Below, piece after piece: positions 38,001 to 51,100 of a stretch of DNA of 64,000 nucleotides. Numbering within the stretch: position 1 is the stretch's first letter; each line of letters begins with the position of its first letter. The notes under the pieces are model-generated. The model searched no databases, had not been told where the DNA came from, and saw only the letters and a program-made list of their open reading frames with translations. The translations under genes and the position numbers were made by a program. Where the stretch lies: positions 665,501 to 729,500 of the forward strand of contig NC_091866.1 of NCBI RefSeq assembly GCF_019399895.1, given 5' to 3'. The DNA comes from Cardiocondyla obscurior. Taxonomy: Eukaryota; Arthropoda; Insecta; Hymenoptera; Formicidae.

Positions 38001-40644
38001 TTGCGGGGGAAAAAAATGGAAAATATATGCGCCGCATGTGTGTGTGTATATATATGTTTCGTATAGCAATCAAATTAAATTGTATTTTTATGAAGCACAA
38101 CCGGCGATATACGAGTCAGACCGGTTTGCATCGAAATTGGAAATAAGCGTCCAAAGCAAATTTATACGGGACACGTCTTTCGATTTAAATATTCCTGTGC
38201 TTTTTTTATTAATGTGTCGGGTGATACACACAATAAATATGTATTTCAGATTTTTGTTATTAATAAAATCAATGGCGAACGAAGCACGGCGACTGGCACG
38301 AAGCTCTGGATTCTTGTCGCGTTGTCGCTGCTATTGTTACTTGGCTGTTACCAATAATTCTGCTTTATGAATACGTCATTTGGCGCGTATCGAATTAAAG
38401 TTAAGGTTTGCCAGCAACTTTTCCACTCCAATGTGTGATTAACATTTTATGTTCGATAGTTGTCCACTTTGAAAGCAATGCCAAGCGATATCTCATTTTA
38501 ATTATAGACAGCCGTTATTCAGTTAACATTCAATATATCAAATTAATTATAAATATAATTGAATCAATTATATTTATTGTTCGAAATATATAATAATGTT
38601 TAGATCTGAAAGTAATTATATTCTTTTCGCGGTACGTGATTCGACGTCGAATCGAAACGTTTCCGATTCAATTTCACTAATTTAAACTAACAAATAAAAA
38701 TCGACGTTTCGGCGCAAAGAACTGCGTCACATTTCCGAATCTCAATCTTGTTAAATACCATCGTTATTCTGATTTCGAGATAGATTTTTCGTCACGTATC
38801 TCTTAATCGCCTTCGCTGCTTAAAGAGGCAAAGAAACGTGCTGTGTGTCCTTCTCTCTCTACCTCTTTCTTATTTCTACGCCTTCGCGAAGTTTCCAGCA
38901 CATGCTAACTCTTGGATAACTATTTCCATCGAATTCCGAAATTGTCGGATTAATCGGATGGACGTGTCGGAAGTGCATTTCTGGAGAAGCACGCGGCAAT
39001 AGTGCCGGCATTCGTTTGGCGGTCTCGCACGGATGCAACTATTCCGAACTATCGGTCGAAACTGTCAATTTGCGCGGAAGAGTCAGTCCACGGTCGAAAC
39101 GCAGTCCTGCAGTGGCGAATAAATAACGTTCGCTGGAAGCACGTTGCAGAATCCGCACGCTACATTCATTGTAGGCATGTAAAGGCTAATGCGTCTAACA
39201 AAATCATTCATCAGGATTTCGTTGCGCGGCACGGCGTTTGAATTAAACATCGGGAGAAAGTAACGCAGCGCGTAAATAAATTTTGCGCCAGGCCAAAAAA
39301 ATAACAATAAAATTGTAAAAGTAAATGACGGAGAAATTTTCCGGTTTTATTTACTTCAACATAATAAAAAAAAAAAAATTAAGTAAATTAATAATTTCGA
39401 AAGTATTAAGCTCTTATAGATTCACTAAGCAAACCAATATTTGAAATCACTTGGCGAGTCTCGAGAACTGTTTGTCGAGGAGAACGACCTAAATGAGAAG
39501 AAAATAATTGAAATTGTTCCAGTAAATTATTGCGAGTTAATTGTTGCAATTATGCGGGTGATTCTTTAGTAATTGTAATTTTTACAAATATTTTTAAATT
39601 CTTTAGGAATCAAAGAAAGTTCTTTATTCATATTTCATATTCGCGTATCAGTTATTATAGTTTTACATGAATAGCGTGAAAGATACAAGATGAGTGTGCA
39701 ATAAAGTGCGCCGTTAGAAAAATATTAAAAATAAAATATTTTACGTAGAAATATTGTTCGTGCATAGTGATAACTCTTGATTCCTGCAGTCTCGTATTTA
39801 AATGGCTCAAGAAAATTCTTTATGAGATATACTTAAAGTTTTTGTTTCGGTCAGAATATTTTACTGTCCGGTGCAAAATCGCGTACTAAAAAAAAAAAAA
39901 AAACATAAAAAAATAAAAACATTTTTAAAAATAATTAAATAAATAAAAAGCAGGAAAAGTAGCGCGGTAGAAAGATCCACCACGCGAGGAGCGAAATTAA
40001 CTCTGTCGATCCAGATTGAAAAAGTACCTATAATCGTAAGAGCTTTTTTCGCGTTACCGGGGACGGGGAGGAGTCGACAAATGGGGGGGAGAATGTGAAA
40101 GAAAATAAAGCTCGAGACAAATGGTGCTCCTTGTGCGTCAGTTGCGGAGAACGTCCGCGCCTTATAAATCGACGCATCGACACCCGTTACATCGGGGGGA
40201 AAAAAGCTAAAGATAGCGGGGTTTCTCTCCTCGGGAAACAAAAAAAAAAAAATCGCGACTATAAATCTCGTTGTAATGACACCAGGCCAGTCTCGGTGTC
40301 GATACGACAAATTTTTTGCTATTTTTCCGTCTTGTTCATTTTTATCGCAACGCAATTTTGTCAACTGGCAACAATTAACAGCCGACTGTTAGTCGATATT
40401 AAACTGCTGAAGTCGGAGGCAGTTTGTTTAGCAATCTTTCGCATAGCCGGCGCATAACGTCACACGTCCTGCGTTAATTATAACAAAGGCGTTGGTTTAA
40501 TTAAATATACGTGGTCTACAGATTGGGTCGTTATAATTTTATTTGCGCTATCGATTTTTTGAAACGCCATGTTTTGGTGACAAACAATTACGTACTACAT
40601 TTTGTGTTTGGTCTACTCTTTTCTCCATTTCCCACTCTTCGTTT

Positions 40645-40670
40645 TCTCTCTCTCTCTCTCTCTCTTTCTC
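40645..40670. repeat. (TC)n tract
   Basis: About ten pure TC units then TTTCTC. Gives SLSLSL in plus frames. Confidence 0.85.
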
Positions 40671-42650
40671 TTTTTCTCTGTTCTCTTTTTCCCCTCTCGC
40701 GGAAAAGATAAGGGATGATAGGGACGGAAAAAACTTTCAGCACTTGGAAAAATTCTCGCCTATCCAAAACCGAGATTAACTCGGGAGATGCAGCTGCAGC
40801 TGGAAAGGAGTTTCCCGCCGCAGAGCTTTTCTCTTTGCGCCGCTGGATAAAGAAGACAATGGGAAAGAGAAGGAGCGAGAGTACGCGCAGCGAAAATAAA
40901 AAATAAAAAAAAAAGAAGCAATGTGGTGTGTTTCAGTTGTGAAAACGCTTGCTCCTCATAAATCTTCCTTCACGGTACTCTCCCGAATCATCCTTCATGT
41001 TCTAAAATAAAATTAATCTCGCTGTCTATCCGGCGAGAATGTCGTCGTGACGTTTTTTCAATAAAATAATCGGCGGAATAAAGCATCGCTTTTGGAATTT
41101 AACGAAACTTTGTCCGAAAATTTGTCCGAGGATCTACCGATTTTTATAACGAAAATACAAGCTGCAGACTAGACGTGAAATTTATATTCAGAAATAAAAA
41201 ATTTATTTTTTATCTACTCGCAGTTAAATTGCAATTATTTCACTGGGAAAGAAAAGTATAAACTTAATATTAAACTTAATATTAAAAAATATTATGAGTG
41301 TATAATTTGATAATTAATAAGTTTTATGTTCGTAAAAATTGCGCATTATGACGTATCAGCGTCTTATAAATATCCCGAGCTTCATACACAAAAAAAGTGA
41401 TGAAAATAATTGTTGTACACGACTTGGTGATACTTTTTTCCTATACATATATTTCGATAAAGTTTAGTCATAATTTGATAGAAAAAGAGAAAGAAAGCAA
41501 AAAGAAAAACAGAGAGAAAAAAAAACAGAAAAGAGATAAAGAAAGGAAAAAAAAAAAGATCAAAATGGATGCGCGGGATACAGTCAGATACAATTTTCTA
41601 CGTGTGTCAGTTGCAAAAAACGCTTGTATGTCACGTATCATCTGACTTCACAGCCGGAACAATTCATGAAAACTGAAATTAAACCGAGCCGTTGAAGACC
41701 ACGGGAGAAAATCCTTTCGATCGTACGGCATATTTCCGGGATGAAAATATTCAAGTACCGACAATGACACGATTTATATGCAGCCGCGGTCGAAAAGCGG
41801 TTGCTCGAAACAAATCACATTGCTTCGGTAAAAAGATAAAATAATAAGCAAAATTAATAGAAATAAAAAAAATAGTAGTGGCTTCTTTCTTTATTTTTAT
41901 TTTTTCTTCTTCAGACGAAGTAAATCGTTTTAATTTATTTAAATTAAATTAACTGTTACTTAACAAATTAAGAAATAGAAAAATTGTATTGTATTACAAC
42001 CAAAAATAGAACAATACTGTAATAAATAAAGATAATGAAGTGTCTGAAGATTATAGAAAAAAGTTGGATAAGTAAGGTATTAATCGTGTGAATTCATAGT
42101 ACATAGAAAAATGGCATGTACAATGCTGTTAATAAAAAGGAAGTGAATAAGAAAGAAGCCAATCCTTCTGTATTGGATTATCTTAAAAACTGGTCATTCA
42201 TCACAAATTGTTTTGGCTAAACTACTTTCCCAATGGAAACGAAATTAATGTTTGGAACTTGACTTCGGCGAAAAAATCTTATAATCTTAAGAGGTTTCTT
42301 GCTATCGCTTTCAAGAAAAGAATATAAAACGCAGATGGAGAGAATATGACAAATAAACGATATTTATGCACTATACAAGAGAAACGTTATAAAAAAACGC
42401 GTACCTACAACAAAAAAAAAGTTTGAAAAAAATGAATTAATAGATAAAATTTATAGACATAAAAGTTTAATTTCAAATCTGAATTTGTTATTAAAAATTC
42501 CAATAGTTTTTATGCAATTTCAATGTTAAAAATAGATTTTATCTCGAAAGTCGAAACAAGCAAAAGAAAAAAAAAGAAAAGAACAAACGGATAGAAATAA
42601 AAAATAAAAAAAAAAGAGTAAGTTTAAAATTGATGAAAGTGAGAGATCGA

Positions 42651-42706
42651 TACGTAGATAAATAGATACATAGACAGATGAATAGATAGGTTGATTGATG
42701 GATGTG
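42651..42706. repeat. degenerate GATA/GATG tetranucleotide repeat
   Basis: A run of imperfect GATA, CATA, GACA, GATG and GATT units; an old decayed microsatellite. Confidence 0.7.
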
Positions 42707-44734
42707 CTTTATATTGTTTTGAATAACCGCCCGTTAATATAAATATACGTATCGAAATGAAAAATATTAAAAGGCCAAACTGCACTACGTTATCAATCTA
42801 GTCGACGAAATAAATATGAACACTTGATTATATATTTTTTAAAATACATATAATTGAATTTAAAGCTCGAAAAAACTCGCGGGTATGTCTACGTATATTT
42901 TTTATAATATAATGTGAAATACTGTAATTACGTATTTTTATTTGAACAATAAAGACACAAGAAAAATGTTTTAATCCATGTAAATGGCTAAAAAAAAAAA
43001 AAGAATTAATAAATTAAAACAAAAAAAAAATTAAAAGTATAAAATGAATAAACTAAGTAAAAAAAGGATGTAATGAGAAAGCACGTTAAACGGGATCGCT
43101 CGCGTTAAGGTCATACATTATGAGTAGCTCACCATTGACACCGGAGCACCATCAATTATGATCCCGTCCTTTTGCGGTCCAACTTGAGCTATAATTCGTG
43201 CCGCGCTCGCTATAAACTTTTCTTTCCGCTTTCATCCGGCATCTCCTTCTGCGTTTCTTTCTTTCGCTTCCGCGTTTGCCGGGGCTTTTCATACTCAATA
43301 AAAGTAACAGAATCGAGGACGAAAAATAATCGGCACGAAAAAAAAAGCGAAATATCCTTTTCGTCATTTAGTGTACAGTTCTTTTACGACTCACCAGTTT
43401 TCAAATCTAGCTACGTACGATTTTAACGCGACGAGTTGGAATTCTGGTCTGATAATTAAATAAACTTTATTAAAAGCGCGGTGTACTGACAGAGTAGGAA
43501 CAGTGCGCATCAAGAAGCGCCTGAAATTAAATTTGAAGCGAGGTTTAATTCGCGATACATATTGTAAGTTATACACGAAAGACGTAATTATACAAGTATT
43601 CAGATTTTGACCGAATTGTGATGAAAAAAAATTTAGGGTTAAGATCTCTTCACTAAATGCTCATCACAATTTTATTTGAAGAAAGTAAATAAAGTAAAAG
43701 AGATTATAATGTTTTTCATTAACGTATTAATAACTAAATCGAAATAATATTTAATAATTAATTTGTTTACACCCGAGACATTAATTTAATAAATATATAG
43801 GTTTTTTTTTATGTAATTTATAAAATCACAGGTATGTTTTGGAAAAATGTAATGCGATGAAATTAACGAAAGAGTAGACCACTAAGGATTGGATTTATAT
43901 TTAACTGCTCGTAAGTTTCATAACATTCGTTCGTTTGGTCTCATTACGTTAATTGCATGATGCGTATTCACCGGGTAATTATAGCCATTTGTCGTTTGCA
44001 AACAAGTTTTGCGCAATGTTTTTTTTTTGCTTGCTATATTCGCGAGAATCAGACATTGTGATTGCAATAAAGACCGACTGTGCGCAAACAAATTGAAAAT
44101 AATCATTTAATGCTTATTATAATTACATTGTTAACGATGAGCTGTCTGCCAGTCCAATTAAATTACATTTACAAGCACACACGCGCGCACATATATACCA
44201 TTTATATAAAAAATAAAAAAGATAAATAATTAAACGAATAAATGAAATAAAATATACAAATTACTCTTTTTTTGGGGGCACGCATTCTTCAATTATAAAT
44301 TTTTTTAATCTATTTCAGTTAATTGAGATGGATGAAACTAATTAATATCGCGAATAGTCGTGAAATGAAAAGTCCTGATAACGGATTTTATTAATTAAAC
44401 ACCTCGTGAAATAATGATCGACACCTGCGAATTTTGGCGTCCGTTTCTCCTTTCTTCTTCGATCTTTTCGCAACGACATTATGATCGGATCAGGACGGAC
44501 CCTTTACACGTGTATTTCTCCCTCGCCCTGACTTCCATTCGACGGAGATTTGTCCGATTTTCCCGCCTCTGCCTCTAGCTTTATGACTAATGTCGACTGG
44601 TTAGATACGAGGAAAGTTCATGGTACCTTTTTGCAAGGATTAACGTATAATGTCGTATTTTCAAGATAAAAAGAAAATCATTCTGCAAAGAGGATAATCG
44701 GAGACTTTTCTTTACTTGTAGTAAAAATGGTCAG

Positions 44735-44776
44735 TCTTACAAATAATAATAATTATTATTACTATTATTATTATAC
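44735..44776. repeat. (AAT)n/(ATT)n converging trinucleotide repeat
   Basis: AATAATAATAATTATTATT followed by ACT and more ATT units; the two halves are complementary and can fold back. Confidence 0.75.
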
Positions 44777-45836
44777 TTGTATATTGCATAAAAATATCAC
44801 GTACAGCAAATGACTACAAGAAGAAATGTAATTGTAAAAAAGACAATAAAGGGAAAAAAGAATAAAGAGAGAAAAAATATAATGTAATAATTAATGTTAC
44901 CTTTCGTTCTTTTAATTCCTGCCTTTAATTCACATTTGTCGTTATATTTTCCAACGCGGTTCATTAAATACGTTATAATTTGTCACAATTTATGAGATTT
45001 TCATTATCGCCCGATAAGAGGAAATTTCTTGCGAGTATAATGATATTAACGGGATCAGAATTAAAATTGGGATATTAAATGGCGACATAATTTGACAACA
45101 ACGGAAAACGCACGGCATCACCCGTCGATCGTCCCGGGATATTTAATTAAACGTGCACCGTCCGCGGGTTTTATCACGGCGCGTCGCTCGCGTCACACGT
45201 CACTCAGGTGGCAAGTAACCGCGATATAATCGTGACAGCGGTATAATCAAATGGCGGATCATTAATTTACGAATTTTGTAATTTGCACGATCGTAGGTAG
45301 GGTACGTGGGTAATTGTGCTACAACTTCGCCGGCAACAAAGTCGTGAAATTCAATAATTGTATGTTACTTTTTTGTCAGCGTTTATATTCAGCGTAGTTT
45401 GTACGACGCTAGTACAGTGTAACGGAATTTAAAACAAGATATCTCATTGCGATAGCTATCATAATAATGATAAGTGCATCATTATTAATTTTATTAAATG
45501 ATATGTTTATAATTTTCAAAGCGCACGTGTGCGTGTGTAAAAGACTATCTTTTATGCGAGATATTTTATATCTTTTATATTTTAATTCATTATAATGAAT
45601 ATAGAATATAGTGTAGAAATTATTAATTTACAATCGAATAATTCTGTTAGAATAAATTTTTAATAGATTATCATGCTACACTCGTTACATTTATTTGTAA
45701 TTATATACAATTATAATTAAATTTTTTTTTAATTATTATTGTGATGTAAAAATTAATATTTTTAATTTATAATCGCATAATTATACAGAACATGATTTTC
45801 ATAATTCTGCACTTGTTACATTTATTTCGAATTGTA

Positions 45837-45980
45837 CAGGATGTCCGCAATTAAATAGAAATAATTTTGAGGATAGGTAGGGCTTTCGGAAATAAGTAAG
45901 AAAGTGCATGGGACTTTCTTACTTATTTCCGAAAGCCCTACCTATCCCCAAAATTATTTCTATTTGACCGCAGACACCCG
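45837..45980. mobile_element. 144-bp foldback MITE with nearly perfect arms and TA flanks
   Basis: Left arm 45853-45905 is almost an exact reverse complement of right arm 45913-45965, with one difference in about 53 bp, around a 7-nt spacer (45906-45912). Outside these arms the termini (CAGGATGTCCGC on the left and, read inward from the right, CGGGTGTCTGCGG) still match imperfectly. TA dinucleotides flank both ends (45835-45836, 45981-45982), the target duplication made by Tc1/mariner-type transposases. No coding capacity, so it would be non-autonomous. The near identity of the arms suggests recent insertion or selection for pairing. Family name not assignable without a repeat library. Confidence 0.65.
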
Positions 45981-47771
45981 TATAATTATCGGTATATAAT
46001 ACAATTTTTATAGTGATTTTGCATTCTGTATTTTAACGGACAATATTACGAGACGATAAAAACGTCGAAATTAATATCATCACATATGTACGCGGCTGCA
46101 TATAATGCAACCAATGTACAATTCACTTGCTACTCTTGTGAGTTTTCAGCTTCGACAATTTTGAATTCGATCGTTCATGTACGGACATACACATACATTT
46201 GCACAATTTTTGCGCGCAATGGAATACATTATCATATACAGTTTTTTAGGATCGCGTTTCGCGATCGGTAAATGTAAAATAAATATAAACAGTATATGCG
46301 CGTGGTGAACGATTTACAATTTTCACATTTCAAAAGCACGACGCGTGATTATTGAAAATAATATTCACTAGACGAAAAATATGTTTTGACGGTATATTGC
46401 TCTTATGTGAAAACATTTCCGCAGTATTATCGTTGTTATTAGATTGTTAAGCTCTGAGAATTTCGAAGCATAGAAAAAAAAAAGTACGTGGACCATGAAT
46501 TCTGAATATCTGATCACTTGGCGCTCAGTAATTATTTATTACATTAATTTATACCTTAAGTATAAGTCCTAAGAAAAATCAAAGGAAATATTATATTATA
46601 TTAATATGAAATGTTTAGTATCATATCATAATTGCAAAGAAAGATAGAGAAAATTTACCTTAATGCGTATTGCAAAATAAAACAAAGTTTTAAATCGTGA
46701 TAATGATGATGTATTCAGCGTACTTCACGTATGCCGGGATTTTTCGGCATGGAATGGCATGAAGAAACATAAAAGGGACATAAAGAACTGTGACGCTTAA
46801 ATTGTTCTCTTTTTCTCTCTTTATATATAACTATGTATACATATGTGTATATAATGTATACAATATATATACATACATACACACTACTTGCAGTTATGCC
46901 TTTCCTTGTAGACAGATTCTCGTAGACTACCCTAGAAAACGTGCGAGAGACGATGCGGGCGTAGGTAGGACGGAGATGGAAAAAGAAAGGGTATGAGAAA
47001 TAAATTACTGCCAGCATCTGGTGATAACTGGAAAAGTTATCATACGTGCCACCTTTTTCACGGACGCCACGTACGCACGGAATGTCCGGGTTCTCCAAGT
47101 TTTCTCCTGTCTGTCCAAGCGTTACTCGCAACGACGGATGAGAAACGCCTGCTGGGACCGGACAAATCCTTGCTCCCCGCTTTCAAATGTGCTCCCCGTG
47201 TTACGTTGGAGATATTATATCTCTTCGGAGCGACGCGGGCATACGTAATTCGGGCCAAGGCGCCCTCGAACCCTGCTTACTTTCTAATTTAACACGTTTG
47301 TGAAATAGATAAATCAAGCAATATAGATATTCAGTGTTCGCGCAAAAAAAAAATTAAAATTAAAATAAAAAAAAAAAATAAAGGAAAAAATAAATTTAAA
47401 ATAATTTTAAAAAAGAGAAGAAAAAAGTGTCAGAAAATAGAACGAGTCCTGACTACACGAGAGATAAATTCGACCGTCCCTAATTTCCAAGCCATTATCC
47501 CTAACCGGGAAATTATTTTCAGTTGAACGGGGAGCGATGGACGAGTCGCGATTTTCGGCAGTCGGCCCGTGAAAAACGTCACGCGTGTCCCGCACATAAT
47601 CTTCGACGGATTTGCACGCGCGGGTGATCGGGAAAGGTCGTATCTGCCGATGACACGCCTTGTCGAGGGCGCGTGTGAAATTTAATAAATTCGCGCCGCC
47701 CGTGCCGTATCGTCCCCCGCGCTCTGGAAAAAGCGTCGAGTATATTCGTCGCGTCACGTCGCATAATTCAA

Positions 47772-47811
47772 TCCGACCGATCGACCGACCGGCCAACCAA
47801 CCGAACGACCG
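47772..47811. repeat. (CCGA)n-related tetranucleotide repeat
   Basis: Units CCGA, TCGA, CCGG, CCAA and CCGAAC alternate. It underlies the GWLAGRSIGR stretch of a long minus frame. Confidence 0.7.
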
Positions 47812-48090
47812 GTAGTTCGCTTTTATGGACTGGCATGAGACTGAATCCAGATGGATTTCTCCGCTCGCTCTCGCTGTCGGTTTTCTAGCAACTACGAGTA
47901 TTTCGACTACGGAACTCGCTGTTCGCACACTTCCCTGTGTATACGTGCGATTTATTTTACTTTCTCACTCCTAATGGGAGAAAGAGAGAAAGAGGGATTC
48001 TGCGATAACAAGATTGGACCAATATCTCGAGATTAACGTTAAATGACAGAGACGATTTTTACGTGAAACATACGAAATTTGTTATATTAA

Positions 48091-48125
48091 TTTCTCTTTC
48101 TCTCTCTCTCTCTCTTTCTCTCTTT
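48091..48125. repeat. interrupted (TC)n tract
   Basis: Pure TC from about 48099 to 48114 with interrupted CTTT units either side, at the right end of the 46.98-48.06 kb GC-rich block. Confidence 0.85.
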
Positions 48126-51100
48126 ATATTTTCCACTGAATATTTTGTTAAATAATACAATTAATTTTAATGTGTCAATTTTATTATAATTTTGTATATA
48201 CATTTTTGTTTAATTTCTATGATGAGATGCACGTTTCCATTTACTTACTGTGTGTTGATTACGAAACGATTTTATATTTGCATGCAGAGAACGACAGGGA
48301 AAATCTATAAGTGTGTGTTACTAATACGGACTTACAAACTTGTAATATTTTTGACAGATTCGTATAACATCATTATCATTTTTTTCATCAAAATGGTAAT
48401 AAAACTGGAGTACCGCGTGCTTGAATGCATTCATATAGCATTACATGCAAATAAAGAAAATTCCGATGGACTTTATCTATTATAGCGTGTGCATATACAT
48501 AGATGCGACTCTGTTTTCTTTAAAATAGAATTTAATTAAATCGACAATGTTTTCGTATTTTCTCAATTTTTAATATTAACGTTAAGAAAAAAAAAAATTA
48601 AAAAAAAAACTTAAAATTAATATGTTGCGTAGAAAGGAAGCAAGAAGACGTAATGTTTTATGTAGCACCGCCGTTGCGCCATGTTTATTCCTCCGCAGCA
48701 AGCTCGTTGGGCACTAATTTCGTGTTTTTGCGGTACGCGCTGTGTTACATTAGAATGAATTAGTTTCCGCGTTTTCGCGCGATTGCGCTAACCATTTTAT
48801 TTCGTCCCGCAGACTGTCAAAATTACACGACCGGCACAAATGCGATAGTCCTGCAACGATGATCGATTCTAAACTCTAATGACATTGCTAATGCACCAAT
48901 CAAACGGGAATTAAATGGATATATGTACGGATAAGCCGTAAGCTCTGTTAACATTAGCATGAAACGCGGATATTGCGAGTCTCGATTATGTAGAGGCGTA
49001 AATGAAAATTTTATGACTTTGCTTAGCACTGACAGAAAGAGAATTATTCCTTTTTTTTTATTTTTTTAAATCTAAATTAGCTTTTTGCAAACATTAAATT
49101 CGAAAGAGTGAGTAAAAGAAAATAATTTATAATAAATAAATCCAATAACGTATTAAAAACGAAAATTATTTATCGTAAAATACAAAAATAAAGTGTTAAA
49201 AGCACAAAGGAAAACGTATCAAATTTCAAGTTACAACGGTTTATAACTGTACAACTGTCGACGAGCGTATTCCAGCGTATTTCGCTTGGAACAATTAAAA
49301 AGTTAATTTTCAGTACCAAGCGGAGGCTGCGGATTAGCGCTTGTAAAAAAGTGATCAGAAATTTTGATGTTTGCCATTTCCCCAAGTAGTCAATGCGAGA
49401 CTCGGCTTTGAAGGGCCGCCGGGCTTGCACTTGAAAAACCAGCCCGACGTTTCGCGATTGTGTATCGATGGATAATAAAACCCTGGATATTAGATACGTG
49501 TTTCTTTTCGCAATGGCGGTCGACGTAACGTTAATTCGGCGTCGTGAAAACGCGCTACCGACCGGCCGGCGGCTTTAATAACGATGTCCGCGGCACGACG
49601 TGCATGGCGTACATCTCGATTTCCCGAACGTGCGATTTTCCCGGGTATTTTTCACCATAAATATTGCATGGCCAAATTGCGATAATGCAACAGCTTGGCT
49701 CGGAATACACGGCCCTCGACCTGCGACCGGTCGCCTCGTAAATTCTTCGTGGCCGTTTGAAAGCGAAAATTCTACGCGCGCGCAGGTTGCACAGGCCACT
49801 CGCAATCGCTGAAAACAATTTTCTTGGATTTTCATAATTGACAATTGAAATTCAATCGTATTCGGAAGAAATCAGTACATTGTTCTCGGCTGTCTTGCTT
49901 ATCTACGTGAGACTCAATTCGTATCTATTCGCATTTTTAATATTATTTTTATTTCCGAATTTTCTTGATCTCTTCTTTTCGCGTATTATATTTTTTTTAT
50001 ATTTTAGTTGCGGTGTAAAGAATTGTTTCACGCGTCAGTTCGTTCAAACTTGATATTTCGTAATTATAGTTTATTAAATTATATTTTGTCTTTTCAAGGA
50101 ATTTATTTGATAATCGAAATTAAGTTCAATTATTAAATAAATTCTGTTATTATAAATTGTATAATTAATTTTTACAGATTCTTAAATTCTTTGCTGTTAA
50201 AATAACTTTGGACGCGTCTGTGCCTTTTCGTCTTTCTTCGCGCTCGTTGTCTCTTCCGAATTTTTGAACATTATCTGTAAGTTATCGCGGATTCTGTGCT
50301 CGGCGAGCCGCAAGCTCCTACGATTACGATCCTCCGGCGCGTCCTAAAAAATTGCAATGGCAATGGTAACGTAGCGCAAGCCGATATATCGCGAATACAT
50401 TGCGCTCGTTCAACCGTTAAGTGTACACGGTTGCGCGTGATGCAAAACACTTTTGGCGAATATCCATAATTCTCGAGTCATCCGCTGTTTCAGAAAGTTA
50501 AGCGGTGTCGTTCGGAAAATCGCGCTACCAAGCTGCGTGGCCCGCTAACTTGGAATTCGGTTTGTATGAATTTCGCTGAATTTCGCGCTGTTGCAACCGG
50601 TTATAACAATGCCGTCTGTTTTGCATTGCGTGGTGTAGCCGGGAATATCAACTATGCTCGGGATACTGCGCGCAAGAATCATCCGTGCGATACTTACGCA
50701 AAGATAAAATTATATTTGTATAATATTGAGAGTATTCGGTAGTAATTTTATTAAACTTAATAGATTAAAAATTAAATAAAATATAAAATGTACGAAATGC
50801 CCGTTGTCTTCATGAAAAATTAAATGGGGAAACAAACACGTGATTACCTGATAAACTAATTTACCTGAAAATTATAACAACTTGCCCTAAACCGTGTCAC
50901 TGCACTTGCGAGCGCGTATGCACCGGGCACCATTAACACGTCCAACTGCACACGTGTAATCTCATGTGGTATATGTTACGCATCGCAGAAATGTGGCGAA
51001 TAATTAAGATCGCAACTCTAAATATTTAAGATGACTATTTATCTAGCACGAGTTGCGTCCGCCATTCGCCATGAATTGTATACTAACGCGAGACAAAATT

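Larger units (their letters stand above)
36731..45440. other. gene-free: alternating AT-rich and CpG-rich DNA
   Basis: CpG-richer patches at 36750-37170, 37440-38400, 38640-39250, 39950-40470 and 43080-43560; the rest is AT-rich, with purine-rich simple sequence at 41482-41560. An AT-only palindrome lies at 38549-38577. No gene recognised. Confidence 0.55.

Noticed and set aside
37858..38370. 170-codon plus-strand frame
   Set aside because: Starts at GTG, with no ATG until late, and includes translated T-rich and TA-rich simple sequence.
38549..38577. 29-bp palindrome-like sequence ATAAATATAATTGA/TCAATTATATTTAT
   Set aside because: Only AT-rich letters; such palindromes are frequent in this composition.
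47407..47928. 173-codon frame on the minus strand
   Set aside because: Starts at GTG and contains no ATG; includes a translated CCGA tetranucleotide repeat.
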